DNA from: Arcuatula senhousia
Taxonomy: Eukaryota > Mollusca > Bivalvia > Mytilida > Mytilidae
Assembly (NCBI GenBank): GCA_963971305.1
Contig: OZ020306.1
Location: 59,618,686 to 59,682,685 of the forward strand
Direction: 5' to 3'
Length of the DNA stretch: 64,000 nucleotides
Positions 1 through 11,794 of the stretch are shown piece by piece. The first letter of the stretch is position 1, and each line of letters opens with the position of its first letter. Made by a program: the position numbers and the translations under genes. Below the pieces are notes generated by a model. It had not been told where the DNA came from. It worked only from the letters and a program-made list of their open reading frames with translations, and ran no database searches.

Positions 1-254
1 ATATGATATGTTTTAAGTAAGAAGTAGTTTTTGTTTGTGTGTGATGCATAGCCCTACTTGTAAGTCTGGTTTTACATGTAACAGTAACCTTTTTTTGTAA
101 GATTAAGAAACATTTTTTTAAAGAAATTTTATAAAGTTTACATGAACAACCCACTGGTTAACTTAATTAATACTGATATGTTTCTAAAAAGTTTCAAACA
201 AGCTTAGGTCTACAATACATGTTCATGTAGTTGCTAATTAACATTTAATTTCCT

Positions 255-463
255 TGAGTTGTCGGTATTTGATGGGGAATTTAGTGTAATCTTGGTATTT
301 TCCATCAAAGTGGATGACAAGAGGGTGTAAATTGAATTTTTTCAAATGTTTTTTATCTTTCATTTTATTTTAAAGGTTAGGTCTACCTGATTTGCTTGAG
401 TTGTCGGTATATGATGGAAAATTTAGTGTAATCTTGGTATTTTCCATCAAAGTGGATGACTTG
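255..463. repeat. Direct repeat pair with internal dyad
   Basis: A segment of about 62 bp beginning GAGTTGTCGGTAT occurs at about 255-317 and again at about 398-460 with few differences. Each copy has an imperfect dyad, GATGG(G/A)(G/A)AA facing TTTCCATC, so it could fold. The pair lies upstream of the zinc-finger transposon pseudogene and may be its terminal or promoter region. That role is inference. Confidence 0.6.
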
Positions 464-619
464 CATAGCAATGCATTAATTTTATTCTGAACCAAGAACT
501 TATTTTATTTAACAATGAGATTTTTGTTTGCTTTTTAAGTGATATTTTATTTAATTTTAAATAAATCAAGATTATAAAAACTTAGGTTCAGCTCATAATA
601 AAGCTGGTATAAATTAATC

Positions 620-3076
620 ATGGTCTTTCCTTGCTTAAAATGTCATTTCACCACAAGGCGATACAGAGATTTAATATTTCATTACCAGTTTGTTCATGCT
701 TTTGATAAAGATTTTTCTATCACGTGTGGAATAGATGGATGTCAGAAAGTATACAGGCTTGTTTCATCTCTTAAGAAACATATTCGAAGGAAACACCCTT
801 CTTTTAACAATCAACATATGTCCATTTCCAAACAAGCCCAAAGAGAACCAGATATTCTTAACTGTTTTCAAGAAGTACATGAAGATCTGTTACATGTAGA
901 TGATGACCAAGGTACTCAAATGTGTAATATAGAAAATGAAAATATTGAACCTAAGGTTGATTTTAGCAAGAAGCTGGCTTTATTTTTACTAACACTAAGA
1001 GAAAGATGTAAAGTTCCTGATAGCTCCATTTCACTAGTTGTAAATGAGCTAAGTGAACTAATTTCTTTACATCATGTAGATGTTTCAAAAAGTGTTATTG
1101 AGTACCTTGAAGAAAACAATTTTGATATCAATGTAAAAAATGAAATCAAGTTGAAACTGGCACAAAATTCAGGAGTTGAAAATGCTTGTAGCTCTCTTGG
1201 AACATCTTATAAGTTTAACAAATATATTGAAACAAATATGTCTTTGGTAAAACCCATTGAATTTATCTTGGGTCAGGGTAGAAATGGAAAACAACACACA
1301 ATGCAATATGTACCAATATTAGATACTCTCAGGGCTATGCTCATGCATGATGATGTATTTAGTTATGTAATTAATACTCATAAATCTAATGATGGGATTT
1401 TAAGAGACATATGTGATGGCACTATTTGCCAAGACAATTATCTGTTCAGTAATAATCAGAATGCTTTACAAATATTGCTTTTTTTTATGAATTTACAGTT
1501 ACAAATCCAATAGGACATTCCATCAAGCAGTACAAAATAGGAGGATTTTATATGATAATTGCAAACATTCCTCCAAAGTATAGGTCTCATATTAATTCTA
1601 TTCAGTTAGTTGCCCTTGTAAAATCTGTAGACATTAAACAGTATGGTTATGCGAATGTTTTAGCACCATTTTTACATGATATGAACATTCTTGAAACTGA
1701 GGGAATAAATGTTAGCCGCCCTGAAGGTGACTATATTTTTCAAGGCAGTATTATTGCTGTAATTGGTGATAATCTAGGAGCACATTCAATAGGTGGATTT
1801 GTTGAAAGTTTTACCACAATGAGGTTTTGTAGGTTCTGTTTTTTGCCAAAGAGTGAAATTCAAAAAGAAAACAGATTGTACTAATTTACCGTTAAGAACA
1901 AAAGAGATGTATGAGCAACAAATTGAACTTGTAAGTGGTGATCCAAATTTGTCATCAGTTTATGGTATTAAGAACAATTCTGTTTTAAATCAGCTTGATT
2001 TTTTCCATGTTATTGGAGGTATGCCATCAGATATAGCTCATGATTTGTTTGAGGGTGTTGTTCCCACGGTTGCAACATTAGTTATTGATCACTGTGTAAG
2101 AAGTGGATATTTCTCACTTGAATATTTAAATGAGCAGATTGATTCCCTTGAATATTCTGAATTAGACAAGCCAAATAAACCAGGACATTTACCTACTGTG
2201 TTATCAAAGTTGAAAGTTAGCTTACCTGCTGCATAAAGTTGGTGCTTTTGTAGATTACTTCCACTCATGATTGGTAGCCACATTCCAATAGGTGATGATA
2301 AATGGGAAGTTTTTTTGCTTTTACAAGATGTTATTTTCAATGTATGTGCTCCTAGCATTAAACCTCACCAAGTTCACGGAATGCGTGATTCCATAGAAGA
2401 TTTTTTGGAGGCTTTTCTAAAAGAATTTCCTGATCAAAATCTTAAACCCAAATTTCATTTTTTGCTACATTATCCCCAAGAAATGACCCGCTTTGGGTCT
2501 CTTTTGCATCTACAAACATTAAGATTCGAAGCAAAGCACAGCTATTTTAAAGAGTTGGCACAAAGAACAAAATGTAGAAAGAATATTTGTAAATCCCTTG
2601 CAATGAGACATCAAAATCTTCAATGTATATCTGCTGAAAGTCAGGATTTTTTGAAAAATAAGCCCACAGACACTACTGGCGGAAATTTGTTTCCCATAGT
2701 TCTGTTACCTCATAGTGTTCAAGTTCTACTAAAACCATTTATACATGAAAAGTTGTCTGTTTTTCAATGTAGATCAGTTGAGTACAACTCTATCAAATAT
2801 TTTTGTGGAACATGTTTTATTGAAGGACACAATGGAGATCAATATGATTTTTGTAAAATTGAACAATGTTATGTCATTGACAATGTAGCCTTTATACTTT
2901 GTAAAAAGCTTCAGTATATTGAATTCAAAAGACATCTTAATGTTCATGTTGTACGTGAAACAAATGAAAACACATTGATTGATCTTAGAACAGTATCCCA
3001 ACCTTGTACAGTTGGACTGTATAAAGTACACAATACTAACTTGTATAATGTTGCTCTGAAATACAACTTATTCTAG
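620..3076 (+). pseudogene. C2H2-finger transposon-encoded protein, decayed
   Basis: Four open segments (620-1513, 1552-1884, 1853-2236, 2267-3076) read as one protein of about 815 residues. The first 60 residues hold two C2H2-like fingers (CLKCHF...HYQFVH and CGIDGC...HIRRKH). Later segments carry motifs of a large animal transposon-protein family: a DGILRDICDG block, an IPPKYRS block, GGMPSDIAHDLFEG, and LHYPQEM...LRFEAKHSYFKELA near the end. Three lesions separate them: a frameshift in the T run near 1483-1490, a frameshift in the A-rich stretch near 1860-1871, and an in-frame TAA at 2234-2236. From memory the family resembles CACTA/EnSpm-type tnp2-like transposases of fish and cnidarians, but I cannot confirm the superfamily. 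The recombination or integration role is inferred. It is dead as written unless the two homopolymer shifts are assembly errors. Confidence 0.7.
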
Positions 3077-3530
3077 ATAACATGTACATGTTTTACCTAG
3101 GCTTCAATACAGAAATACATAACCATTTGAAAATTCTGAGGTAGCATGGAATTTCTTAATAACCCAATTTTTTGTGGGCTTTTAGAATCAGCAACTTTAA
3201 CATGTTTAAATAATTTTGTACCTTTATTAAAAGATTTTATTTACATTTTTTGGAGCTATTCAAGACTTAAACACTTTTGTTCCTTTGCTTTACAAAATCT
3301 TGATTTTATTTTAATTCATGCAACAAAATTTACAAATGGTTAGTCGCATTTCATTTGATTATTTAGTTAATTTTATTGTTTGTGGTTCAGTTAACCACAG
3401 TACGATATCAAATTTTACATGTAACAGGTCATTTTTTGTGTAGTACATACATGGTGTACATGTATGTAAGCAATGTATTTTTAAGTATTTGTTTTTAAGT
3501 TAAGTTTTGTTATTATTCAATGTATTTTAG

Positions 3531-3993
3531 GAATCATGTACAAGCTTGTTGTGTCATTTCTGTTGGAGGCATCATCGTTAGAGGATCTAATTGACAATCT
3601 TAAAGAAAAGTTTGAAGTTAATGATGCCGTCAAAGTTCATGTGCAATATTATGATAAAGAAGTTGAAGAATTTATAGACTTGGACTCTTTGGAATTTATA
3701 GAAGAAGATGTATTCACAAAAGTTAAATTATTTTGTGAAAGTAGCAGTGCTTTGCAACTGTCTGGTGTAACAGAATTGAACGATTCGTTGTTAAACCAAC
3801 CGCTAACTGATTCTTCAAGGACGTCAACCCCAGTCCCTTTAAGCAGACCAGTAACACCGTTATCATGTTCATCAGATGATTTAGAACTTCCGAAGCTATC
3901 TGCACCTAAGAAAAGTTTAGCATTCAATGTCCAAAGCTGCAACCCTGAAAGCAAAATTTCAACATGTACACCAAATGATGGAGATAAAAAAAG
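3531..3993 (+). CDS. Exon with PB1/ubiquitin-like N-terminal domain
   Basis: An AG acceptor (TGTATTTTAG, ending at 3530) is followed by ATG at 3536 and 153 open codons. These run into a strong donor, AAG|GTAAGA, after 3993, so the apparent stop just beyond is probably intronic. Residues 1-65 look like a PB1 or CIDE-N-type ubiquitin fold (VVSFLLEASSLEDLIDNLKE, then a VKVHVQYYD strand and an acidic stretch). Residues 90-150 are Ser/Thr/Pro-rich and look disordered. Similar N-termini occur in fish SAMD3-like proteins found beside transposons. Downstream exons are not visible before the polymerase gene at 4912. Its partner may be the zinc-finger transposon protein just upstream on the same strand. 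Confidence 0.5.
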
Positions 3994-4911
3994 GTAAGAC
4001 AAACTTTTTACTTGATTATTTCTTTTCATTGTACAATCACGAATTCAAGTATTAATAAGAGTGAACCCAGGTGCTCTGGAAAGATAAGCAGTTCCTGCTT
4101 GTTGTATACTTAACTAAGATCAATATCATGTTTTAACTCTGTGGCAGTCTTAATTTTTTACAAAGTTTAGCTAGAGAAGCAGTTGCCAACATTTTAAATG
4201 ATTTAATAAATTTTATGATCTTAACCAGAATTAATGAATTAAGTTTAGACAAAAAAAACTGTATAATTTCATTTTAATTGCTTTGTTGTTCAACGTTCAA
4301 GTTGTTGCATTAAATTTGACTTCACATATAAGTTCTATCTAAGTTATTTTTAAACAAAATCAAAATGCATTGACGAAAAACAAACCTACAAAATCTTACC
4401 GTTAAGAAAATCTGTTGAAGAAAAAACATCAAACTACGAAAACAAACTTACAAAATCTTTCCGTTAAGAAAATATGTTGACGAAAAATCAGCAAACATAA
4501 AAAATTTGAAGAACAGATTCCAACAAAAAGCAATTCGATGAACTAAAACTTACAAAACGTAAAATCAAGTCCAAACCAGTTCTAACCGGTTTGATCCAGA
4601 AGTCACGTGACATGATCACGTGGTACAATCCATTATACAGGTAAACCATTTGAAATGAAATCATTTTACGATTAGACATCAAAGAGTTCAGACGTGTTTT
4701 AACGAAGAGAAAAGGTATGACTCATACATATCCAACTTAACTTTGAAAGGCATACTACTAAAAGAGGAGGAAACAATAGACAATATATAATTTGAAAGGC
4801 ATACAAGTAAAAGAGAAGGAATCAATAAACGACATATTATTTTAAACGTATGCAATTAAAAAAGAGGAAACAATAGACACCATATAATTACCTGTGTTAT
4901 TTTTATTTTAG
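3994..4911. repeat. AT-rich spacer with two short tandem repeat blocks
   Basis: Two blocks stand out. At about 4379-4497 a unit of about 60 bp containing CTTACAAAATCTT.CCGTTAAG is present twice. At 4742-4889 a unit of about 49 bp beginning TTTGAAAGGCATAC is present three times (starts near 4742, 4791 and 4840) with growing divergence. The second block ends about 20 bp before the start codon of the polymerase gene and could be its 5' leader or a terminal region of that element. A TGATCACGTGG palindrome-like stretch lies near 4612. No other gene signal is seen. Confidence 0.5.
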
Positions 4912-7900
4912 ATGGCTAAGCAATTTACCTGCAACCAATGTGAAGCCAGTTTTGAGAAGATGAGTCAGCTACATCGTCATAGACGATGGACCAACCACCA
5001 AGAGACTTACTCGTGTACGAGATGCACCAAGACTTTTACAAGGCGGGAGAATCTACAAGCTCATATGACCCGCCACCAAATGGGTTACGAATGTATCCAA
5101 TGCAACCAGGCCTTTGCCATCCAACGCCATTTAGAGTTACATCAGATAAGACATGGACAAAGAGGAGCAGGGCAACCGTTCCACATGGATGATCCGAAAT
5201 CCTATTACACCATCAAACGGCAGGAGAAGAAAAGAATACTCAAGTTTGGAACTTCGAGAAATCATTATACCGTCACTTTTAAAGAATTTGAAGTCACGGA
5301 CCTGTCTTCCATCACAAGAACACTACATCGGTTATTCGACTCCATCCTGCAAACCATTGGAGAAGAGATGAAAGAACACGGCCTTGTTAAACTAACAATT
5401 GAAACCAAATCCCTTGACTTCCCGATTGCCCTTCCAGTATTACAACTCAAGGACTTGACTACGGAACTACTATTAAAGGAAATAGAAAGAGTATTACAAT
5501 CTCATGAAGAGTTTGTATTGGACGGAAGCCTGGAATTAGATATCCTTCACGTATCTATTCCCGAAGGATCAGGGCGCAAAAGATGAAACTTCGTTGATCT
5601 CGACAGAATGCTTAAAGACAAACAAAGTTTCGTCAGGATCCGAAACCGAGACGAATTATGCTGCGCTAGAGCCATTGTTACTGCGAAAGCAAGGATAGAT
5701 AACCACCCTCAATGGAATTCCATTCGTCAAGGAAGACGCATACAGGAATACTTGGCCCTTCAACTCCACGAGAAAGCCAATGTACCAAATGGACCCTGCG
5801 GCATCGAGGAACTGAAACAATTCCAAGCTGTACTGCCGGAATACCAAATCACCGTTTTCTCCAAAGACTTTTTCAAAGGAATCATCTACGAAGGTCCGGA
5901 AACTGATAAGAAAATTTACCTTTACCACCACGAAGACCATTACGATGTCATCACCACTATAACAGGATTCTTGACCAGGGTCTATTACTGCAACAAGTGT
6001 AAAAAGGGATATAATACAAAGGAAACACATGCATGCAACAACCCATGCATCCTTTGTAAAAAGATACACGAACCCTGTGAAGACAATTGGATCAACTGTA
6101 GCCTATGTGATAGAAACTTTAAGGGAAAAGAGTGCTTCCAACTTCATTTGGAGCAAACAAAAAAGGGCAACTCAACATGTAAATGGTACTACAAGTGTAA
6201 AGACTGTGGCCACGCTGTCAACATGGAGAAAAGGGAAACAGACCATGAGTGTGGCGAGATGTATTGTCCATCCTGTAAACAGTACTGCGATCCAAGCCAC
6301 CAGTGTTACATGATGCCTATAGTAATTAAAAAACCTCCCGAAAAGCAAACTTACATCTTCTTTGATTTTGAATGCACACAAGACGACCTCGTAGAGTGCG
6401 ATACGGGATACCAACCGGATTCTAATGGAACTTGTTTACCTTGCAAAGCCAGTACCTGCGGAGCCATGGAACACCGACCTAACTTATGCGTGGTCCATAA
6501 GGTGTGCACCGTATGCCTGGAGGAGGAAGTAACTGAAGAGAGTACTGTAAACCAATTAACTTTCACGTGCGATAAACGTTCGCGGTATTCGCGAGCACTT
6601 TACATCCGCGAAAGTTTGTAGTCGCGAATAAGTCACTGAGAAGTTGTGTGCATTAAACGAATCTCGAAAACCGCGAATGTTTGTGTTCGTGAAAACGTCC
6701 ATTGTTATGAAACCGTGAAAGTTTGTAGCCGCGAAAGTTTGTTGGTTTACAGTACCTGCAAGATCTGTAGACAGAATCAACTCATTTTTAGGGGACACAA
6801 CGCCAACAACGACTTTTGCAACTGGTTATTTTCCGGAAACAACAACTACTCCACCGTTATTTGCCACAACTTTAAAGGATACGACTCTATCCCCGTTCTA
6901 CAATACCTGCTTCATCATGGAATTCAACCCAAGATAATCCCCAACGGCGCCAAGAACATGTCTGTAACGATTCCAAGCTGCAGCATACGGATGATAGATT
7001 CTCTCAACTTCCTTCCAACGGCCTTAGCCAAACTCCCGAAAATGTTTGGATTCGACGAACTCCACAAAGTATACTTCCCACACCTTTTTAATAGAAAGGA
7101 AAACCAGAACGTTAGATTAGAAACTCTTCCAGAGATTCGTTACTACAACCCCGATGGAATGAAGGCGGAAGACCGAATAACATTCATCAAATGGTACGAA
7201 GACCACAGAAACGAGCCTTTTGACGTCCAAAAGGAACTCTTGAAGTACTGCATCACTGACGTAGACATACTGAGAAAAGCCTGTTTAACCTTTAGACAAC
7301 TGTTCATGGACACTTTAGAGGGTACTCCAATCGACCCCTTCCAAAAAAGTATCACCATTGCCTCTGCCTGCAACCTGGTCTTTCGATCCAAGTTTCTACG
7401 GTTGAATACTATTGGCCTCATCCCGGCGCAAGGCTATCGACCAGAACACAAACACTCTATTAAAGCCATGAAATGGTTAAAATACGTATCCGCAATAAAA
7501 GACATACAGATCCAACACGCCAAGAACGAAGGAGAGAAACAGATTGGTCCCTATAGGGTAGATGGATATCATGATGGAACCGTGTATGAATTTCACGGCT
7601 GTTACTGGCACGGGTGTCCCAGATGTTACCCAAGAGAGACCACCAATACCGTCAATAACATGTCCATGTACGATCTACATCAACGGACCTTAGAGAAGAA
7701 GACTTATCTGCAGCAAGAGGGATATGACTATATAGAGAAATGGGAATGTGACTTCGAGAGAGAGCTGAAAAATGATACGACATTTTGCGACTTTGTCAAC
7801 TCCTTAGAGATGATTCCTGCTTTGGAACCACGAGAAGCCTTTTATGGTGGACGAACAGAGGCCCTCACTCTATACAAAGAGGCGGAAGAAAACAGTATCA

Positions 7901-9177
7901 ACTACTATGACGTGACATCACTCTATCCATTTGTCAACAAGACCGGAAAAGTACCTAAAGGACATCCCGTCATCATCACCGAAAACTTTGGGGACATCAA
8001 CGAGTACGAAGGATTGGTAAAATGTAAAGTACTACCGCCCAAAAACCTATACATCCCCGTCTTACCAACCAAGATCAACAACAAACTGATGTTCCCACTC
8101 TGCCGTACCTGTACGGAAACCTACCAGCAGGAGACTTGTAACCATACTGAAAAAGATAGAGCTATAACGGGAACTTGGGTGACAGATGAGTTGAAGAAGG
8201 CATTGGAAAAGGGATATTCCATCTTAACCATCTACGAAGTATGGCATTTCGAAGAGGTAGAACAGTACGACCCCGGAAGGAAGTCTGGAGGACTCTTCAC
8301 GGGCTACATCAATACATTCTTGAAAATGAAACAAGAAGCTAGTGGCTGGCCAGAATGGTGTCAATCTGAAGAGGCTAAACAGCAATATATCAAGAACTAC
8401 GAAGAAAAGGAAGGGATACAGTTAGACTATAACAAGATAAAAAAGAACCCCGGCATCAGGTCTCTAGCCAAACTAATGTTGAACAGCTTTTGGGGCAAGT
8501 TTGGACAAAGAAACAATATGCAACAAACCTCTTACATCACGGAACCCTCGAAGTACTTTGACAAGTTAACGAGCGATAAAATTGAAGTGACCGGAATACA
8601 GTTTGTTAACGATGAAATGGTGGAATTACGATGGAAATATAAAGAAGAATTCATTGAAACCCAAAAGAAAACAAACGTCGTCATAGCCGCCTATACTACC
8701 GCCCAGGCCAGACTTAAACTATATACTTATCTGGAGAATTTGGGACCAAGAACATTGTACTGCGATACAGATTCGATTGTTTTTACCACCAAACCTGGAG
8801 AATGGAGGCCTAAGCTGGGAGACTACTTGGGAGATTTGACGGACGAAGTACCCGGAAATACTATTACGGAGTTTGTCACTGGAGGACCAAAAAACTATGC
8901 GTATAAACTAGCCGTCCCAGAGAAAGCAGGAAACAGAACTATGTGCAAAGTCCGTGGAATAACATTGAACTATAAGAATGCTTTGGACATCAACTTTGAC
9001 ACCATCAAGGAGATGGTCACCATCAACAGAAACGATATCAGGACAGTGAGAGACGATTACAAGATCAAAAGAAGCTATCAAAAACTGTTAACCGTTTCAC
9101 AAAAGAAAGATTATAGAATTGTATTTGACAAAAGAGTGATCATGAACGATTTAACCACCAGACCATATGGATATTGA
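4912..9177 (+). pseudogene. Polinton/Maverick-type protein-primed DNA polymerase B, broken
   Basis: Three open segments (4912-5586, 5608-6621, 6646-9177) are all in one frame. Segment 1 begins with three C2H2 fingers (CNQC...H, CTRC...H, CIQC...H; residues 4-82). Segment 2 has Cys-rich knuckles and exonuclease motif I (DFE, D at 6364-6366). Segment 3 has exo II (NFKGYD, D at 6883-6885), exo III (YCITD, D at 7258-7260), a WHGCPRC block near 7608, motif A (DVTSLYP, 7909), motif B (KLMLNSFWGK, 8470) and motif C (YCDTDS, 8758-8775). This is the PF03175 pPolB set that copies Polintons and adintovirus-like elements by protein priming. All catalytic residues are present. Two lesions kill the frame: TGA at 5584-5586 and a 208-bp MITE at 6545-6752 that brings in a TAG at 6619-6621. 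No integrase, ATPase, protease or capsid gene is nearby, so this is a stranded fragment. It is old non-functional DNA, described only. Confidence 0.9.
6545..6752. mobile_element. 208-bp MITE (Tc1/mariner-like) inside the polymerase gene
   Basis: The insert starts CTGTAAACC and ends GGTTTACAG, perfect inverses, with the inverted similarity continuing imperfectly inward (CTTTC[A/G]CG). TA dinucleotides at 6543-6544 and 6753-6754 flank it as a target duplication. Inside, the motif CGCGAA[A/T]GTTTGT recurs several times in both full and degenerate form. A TA duplication and CTG-type ends suggest a Tc1/mariner-driven MITE. The added length (208 + 2 = 210) is 70 codons, so the downstream polymerase frame is kept although a stop codon enters with the insert. 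Confidence 0.85.
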
Positions 9178-9571
9178 AAGATAGATTGTAAATAAAACGT
9201 AGAATGTTAATAAAAGTTGTACCTGATTTTGAGTTTTTATTGAAAACTTAAGAAAATAAAAGCAATCAATACAATAACAAAGACAAAACAAAAAGAGCCC
9301 ATAAAGGGCGAACCAAACAAAAAAAAAACGAAAAGAACCAATTAGAGTTGAGCCATACATGAACAAAACAAGCTCAAAAGACGAAAAATACAAGAGAAAA
9401 TGAGGAGGAAAATGAGGAGGGAAATGAGGACAAATGAGGAAATGAGGAGGAGGGGGAGGGAAAATGAGGGAAAGAGGAGGAGGAGGAGGAGGAGGGAAAA
9501 TGAGGAAAGAAGGAGGAGGGGGAAGGGGGAGTAAAACTATATAACACATAAAAATGACAGGGCGACACTAA
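9178..9571. repeat. Polymerase 3' flank and purine-rich GGA tract
   Basis: Just after the polymerase stop an AATAAA lies at about 9190, a possible old polyadenylation signal. From about 9398 to 9532 the + strand is almost pure purine, with AATGAGGA and GGAGGA units. The open minus-strand frames here are Pro/Ser/Phe low complexity and are artefacts of this composition. Mirror-like purine tracts can form triplex DNA. Confidence 0.65.
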
Positions 9572-9579
9572 CAAAACAA

Positions 9580-9672
9580 ATGGTTAGGTTAAGGGTTAGG
9601 ATTAGAGTTAGGATTAGGGTTAGGGTTAGGATTAGGGTTAGGGTTAGGGTTAGGGCTAGGGTTAAAGATAAG
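9580..9672 (+). repeat. Interstitial telomeric repeat block (TTAGGG)
   Basis: About fifteen TTAGGG-like hexamers in a row, many exact and others with one change (TTAGGA, CTAGGG). TTAGGG is the standard molluscan telomere unit. The block is short and degenerate with unique sequence on both sides, so it is an internal relic or a repair insert and not a chromosome end. Confidence 0.85.
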
Positions 9673-9911
9673 AGTTAATAATAGAAACTTGTGACGAACT
9701 AAAGGGGGGGGGGAAGAAAGGGACTAATCGTCTTTCCGCATGACTGCACACGACTTTACTGCTAGAGATCTTGGGTGGGTATTCAGTACCAAAAAAAGCA
9801 ATGATTTAACATGGAGCCTATGGGAATGAACTCGGGGTCAAAGTGTTCTATAGTGACACGCTATACTACTGCTCGTAACATTATTTTTAACTACACGTCC
9901 ATCTCTTCAGA

Positions 9912-10066
9912 GTCCCGTGCGGGGCCCGGGTGGCGAATAGGCCCGCAGCAGAGCCTAGCTTGTCGTAAGAGGCGACTAAGGGTCTTGGGATTCTGACGTC
10001 GGGTCAGTGCTCAGCCCACAGAGCGACCAAGTGTGTACCCTAGGTGGCTGAATAGGGTGGCCCTCG
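9912..10066 (+). mobile_element. SINE A copy 1, head only (3'-truncated)
   Basis: This holds only the first 155 bp of SINE A: the start GTCCCGTGCGGGG, the segment TGGCGAATAGG that fits a Pol III box A (TRGYNNANNNG), and then sequence up to CCCTCG. It points toward the next copy on the opposite strand, so the pair is tail-to-tail and the two heads form a long inverted repeat. A box B is not clear, so a tRNA-derived head is only suggested. Confidence 0.85.
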
Positions 10067-10146
10067 ACAAGGAACATATCTAAAGTCCGAATTAGCACAG
10101 TTGCATGACACAGGAATATTCGAGTCTAGGTCTTCATCTGTAGAGA

Positions 10147-10631
10147 TGAGTGAGTGAGTGAGTTGGTGTTTTACGCCCATGCAACGCTATATAGGTTATT
10201 TACAGGCGATGAACATGAAAAGGGTGATAAAATGAACATGAAATGATGATGATAAATGAAATTTGGGGATGGGATGGGACACAAAGGACCGGTAAATTTT
10301 GAAGAACCACAGGAAAAAGGGGAGAGGTGGGTAGGGGCGGAAAATTTAGCCTATGTGGTGCACTACTTGGCGGTCCACAAAGGGGTCTTTTACGTGCATG
10401 AAGCGTGGCACTCTCCACACACGTTGGCCCACTATGGTCAGGGTTTCCGTATTATAGACCTGACAACCCCCGCGGACGAGAGCTACCCTATTCAGCCACC
10501 TAGGGTACACACTTGGTCGCTCTGTGGGCTGAGCACTGACCCGACGTCAGAATCCCAAGACCCTTAGTCGCCTCTTACGACAAGCTAGGCTCTGCTGCCG
10601 GCCTATTCGCCACCCGGGCCCCGCACAGGAC
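10147..10631 (-). mobile_element. SINE A copy 2, near full length
   Basis: On the minus strand this runs from the GC-rich head (ending at 10631) through the body to the 3' hairpin and an (ACTC)n tail, seen here as GTGAGTGAGTGA. The whole unit is about 485 bp. ORFs called across it differ in frame between copies and have no conserved protein logic, so I treat it as non-coding. No clear target duplication was found. Confidence 0.9.
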
Positions 10632-10654
10632 GGCACCGAATTAGAGGAAACTGC

Positions 10655-10826
10655 CTAGTATTTGAAAAGTTCTGGCCGGTTGCTAAAATCTGGTCGGAAA
10701 TATTTTTAATATTAAATAATTTGTTGAGGAGAATGAAAAATGAGCATTTCTTTGCGAATTAATCATTACTTTTTGTTCAAAATGTATGCATTTGATTAAT
10801 CGGCCAGAACTTTTTGAAAACTACAG
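10655..10826. mobile_element. Possible short MITE
   Basis: TAGTATTTGAAAAGTTCTGG at the left faces an inverted copy (CCAGAACTTTTTGAAAACTA) at the right. The arms are about 22 bp with small gaps and both begin at TA. The interior is AT-rich without an ORF. It abuts SINE A copy 2. A TA-type MITE is likely, but the arm match is imperfect. Confidence 0.45.
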
Positions 10827-11780
10827 AATTTTCTAAATTCGACCATGTAGGTTTTATTTTCGAAGACTATTCCTAAAAGCTTGGAATTTTCATCTAAAGA
10901 TGGCATGTAACGCCGTGATTTGTCATCACCGTTAACGTCAAACACTCAGGTGACGTCATAAGGGAGTTAACTCTCAAGCCAAGGGTATTTCGTCATGTCA
11001 TACAAATTTAAAAAAAACGTCGTACGCTTTACCCCGGCGATTACTTGTCAAGTACTGTTTTGTTTTCAATGTCAAGTTATTAAGCATAAAATATTTGAGC
11101 GGGTGAATAAATAAAGTTATGCCAAAACTTCCTTATACAAAACCAACGTGGCCGACTTTTTCAAAATTTTATTTACAGTTTTCTTTCTTCTTTTAATTTT
11201 ACGATGTCCTTTTATTAAATGTAATTGTTTTTTTTTAACAATTTAATATCTATAAGATTCATTATGTTTTTTTATCGACATTTTGGCAATATTCGTGTGA
11301 CTTGCACCTAAAACTATGCAATAATCATGTGCCGTGCAACTAAAATGCAGGGATTTGTCTGATATTAAAACCAAAAGAAAAAGACAAATTCTTGGTATAC
11401 AGTGGCAGTACATGTATGATCATTCTATGTCTGAATAGTGGTGAATCATTCAAGATTCCGATTAGAACTTCTATTTCTTTGTAAAAAAAAACTCCCGAAA
11501 AAAAACTGCCAAGAAGTTGCCCCAAGCCTGAGTCTATTTTTTTTTATAAACTGCATTTAGTTTATAATGTTTTTTTTTAATCAAATTACTATAGAGTTAT
11601 AGACAAAGAACAATTTTAGGAAAATAATCTAGTTAATTTATTGGTTAGCATATTATTATGTTTGTTAGATAAAAATGTAAAATCTAAGTTATGTTGCCCT
11701 TACAAGCCCACATTTTTGCTTGAAGATTAAACAAGAACATAAATTGCATCAAATATATATATAAGATATATAACCATACA
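10827..11780. other. AT-rich intergenic DNA, nothing recognised
   Basis: I see no coding signal, clear repeat unit or RNA gene. The minus-strand frame at 11340-11525 has no recognisable motif. Confidence 0.5.
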
Positions 11781-11794
11781 AATTGTATAAGTAA

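Noticed and set aside
5656..6069. 137-codon minus ORF
   Set aside because: It is the shadow of the polymerase coding strand.
9151..9574. Pro/Ser/Phe-rich minus-strand ORFs
   Set aside because: They come from the purine-rich GGA tract, a composition artefact.
9580..9672. A true chromosome end
   Set aside because: Too short and degenerate, with non-telomeric DNA on both sides.
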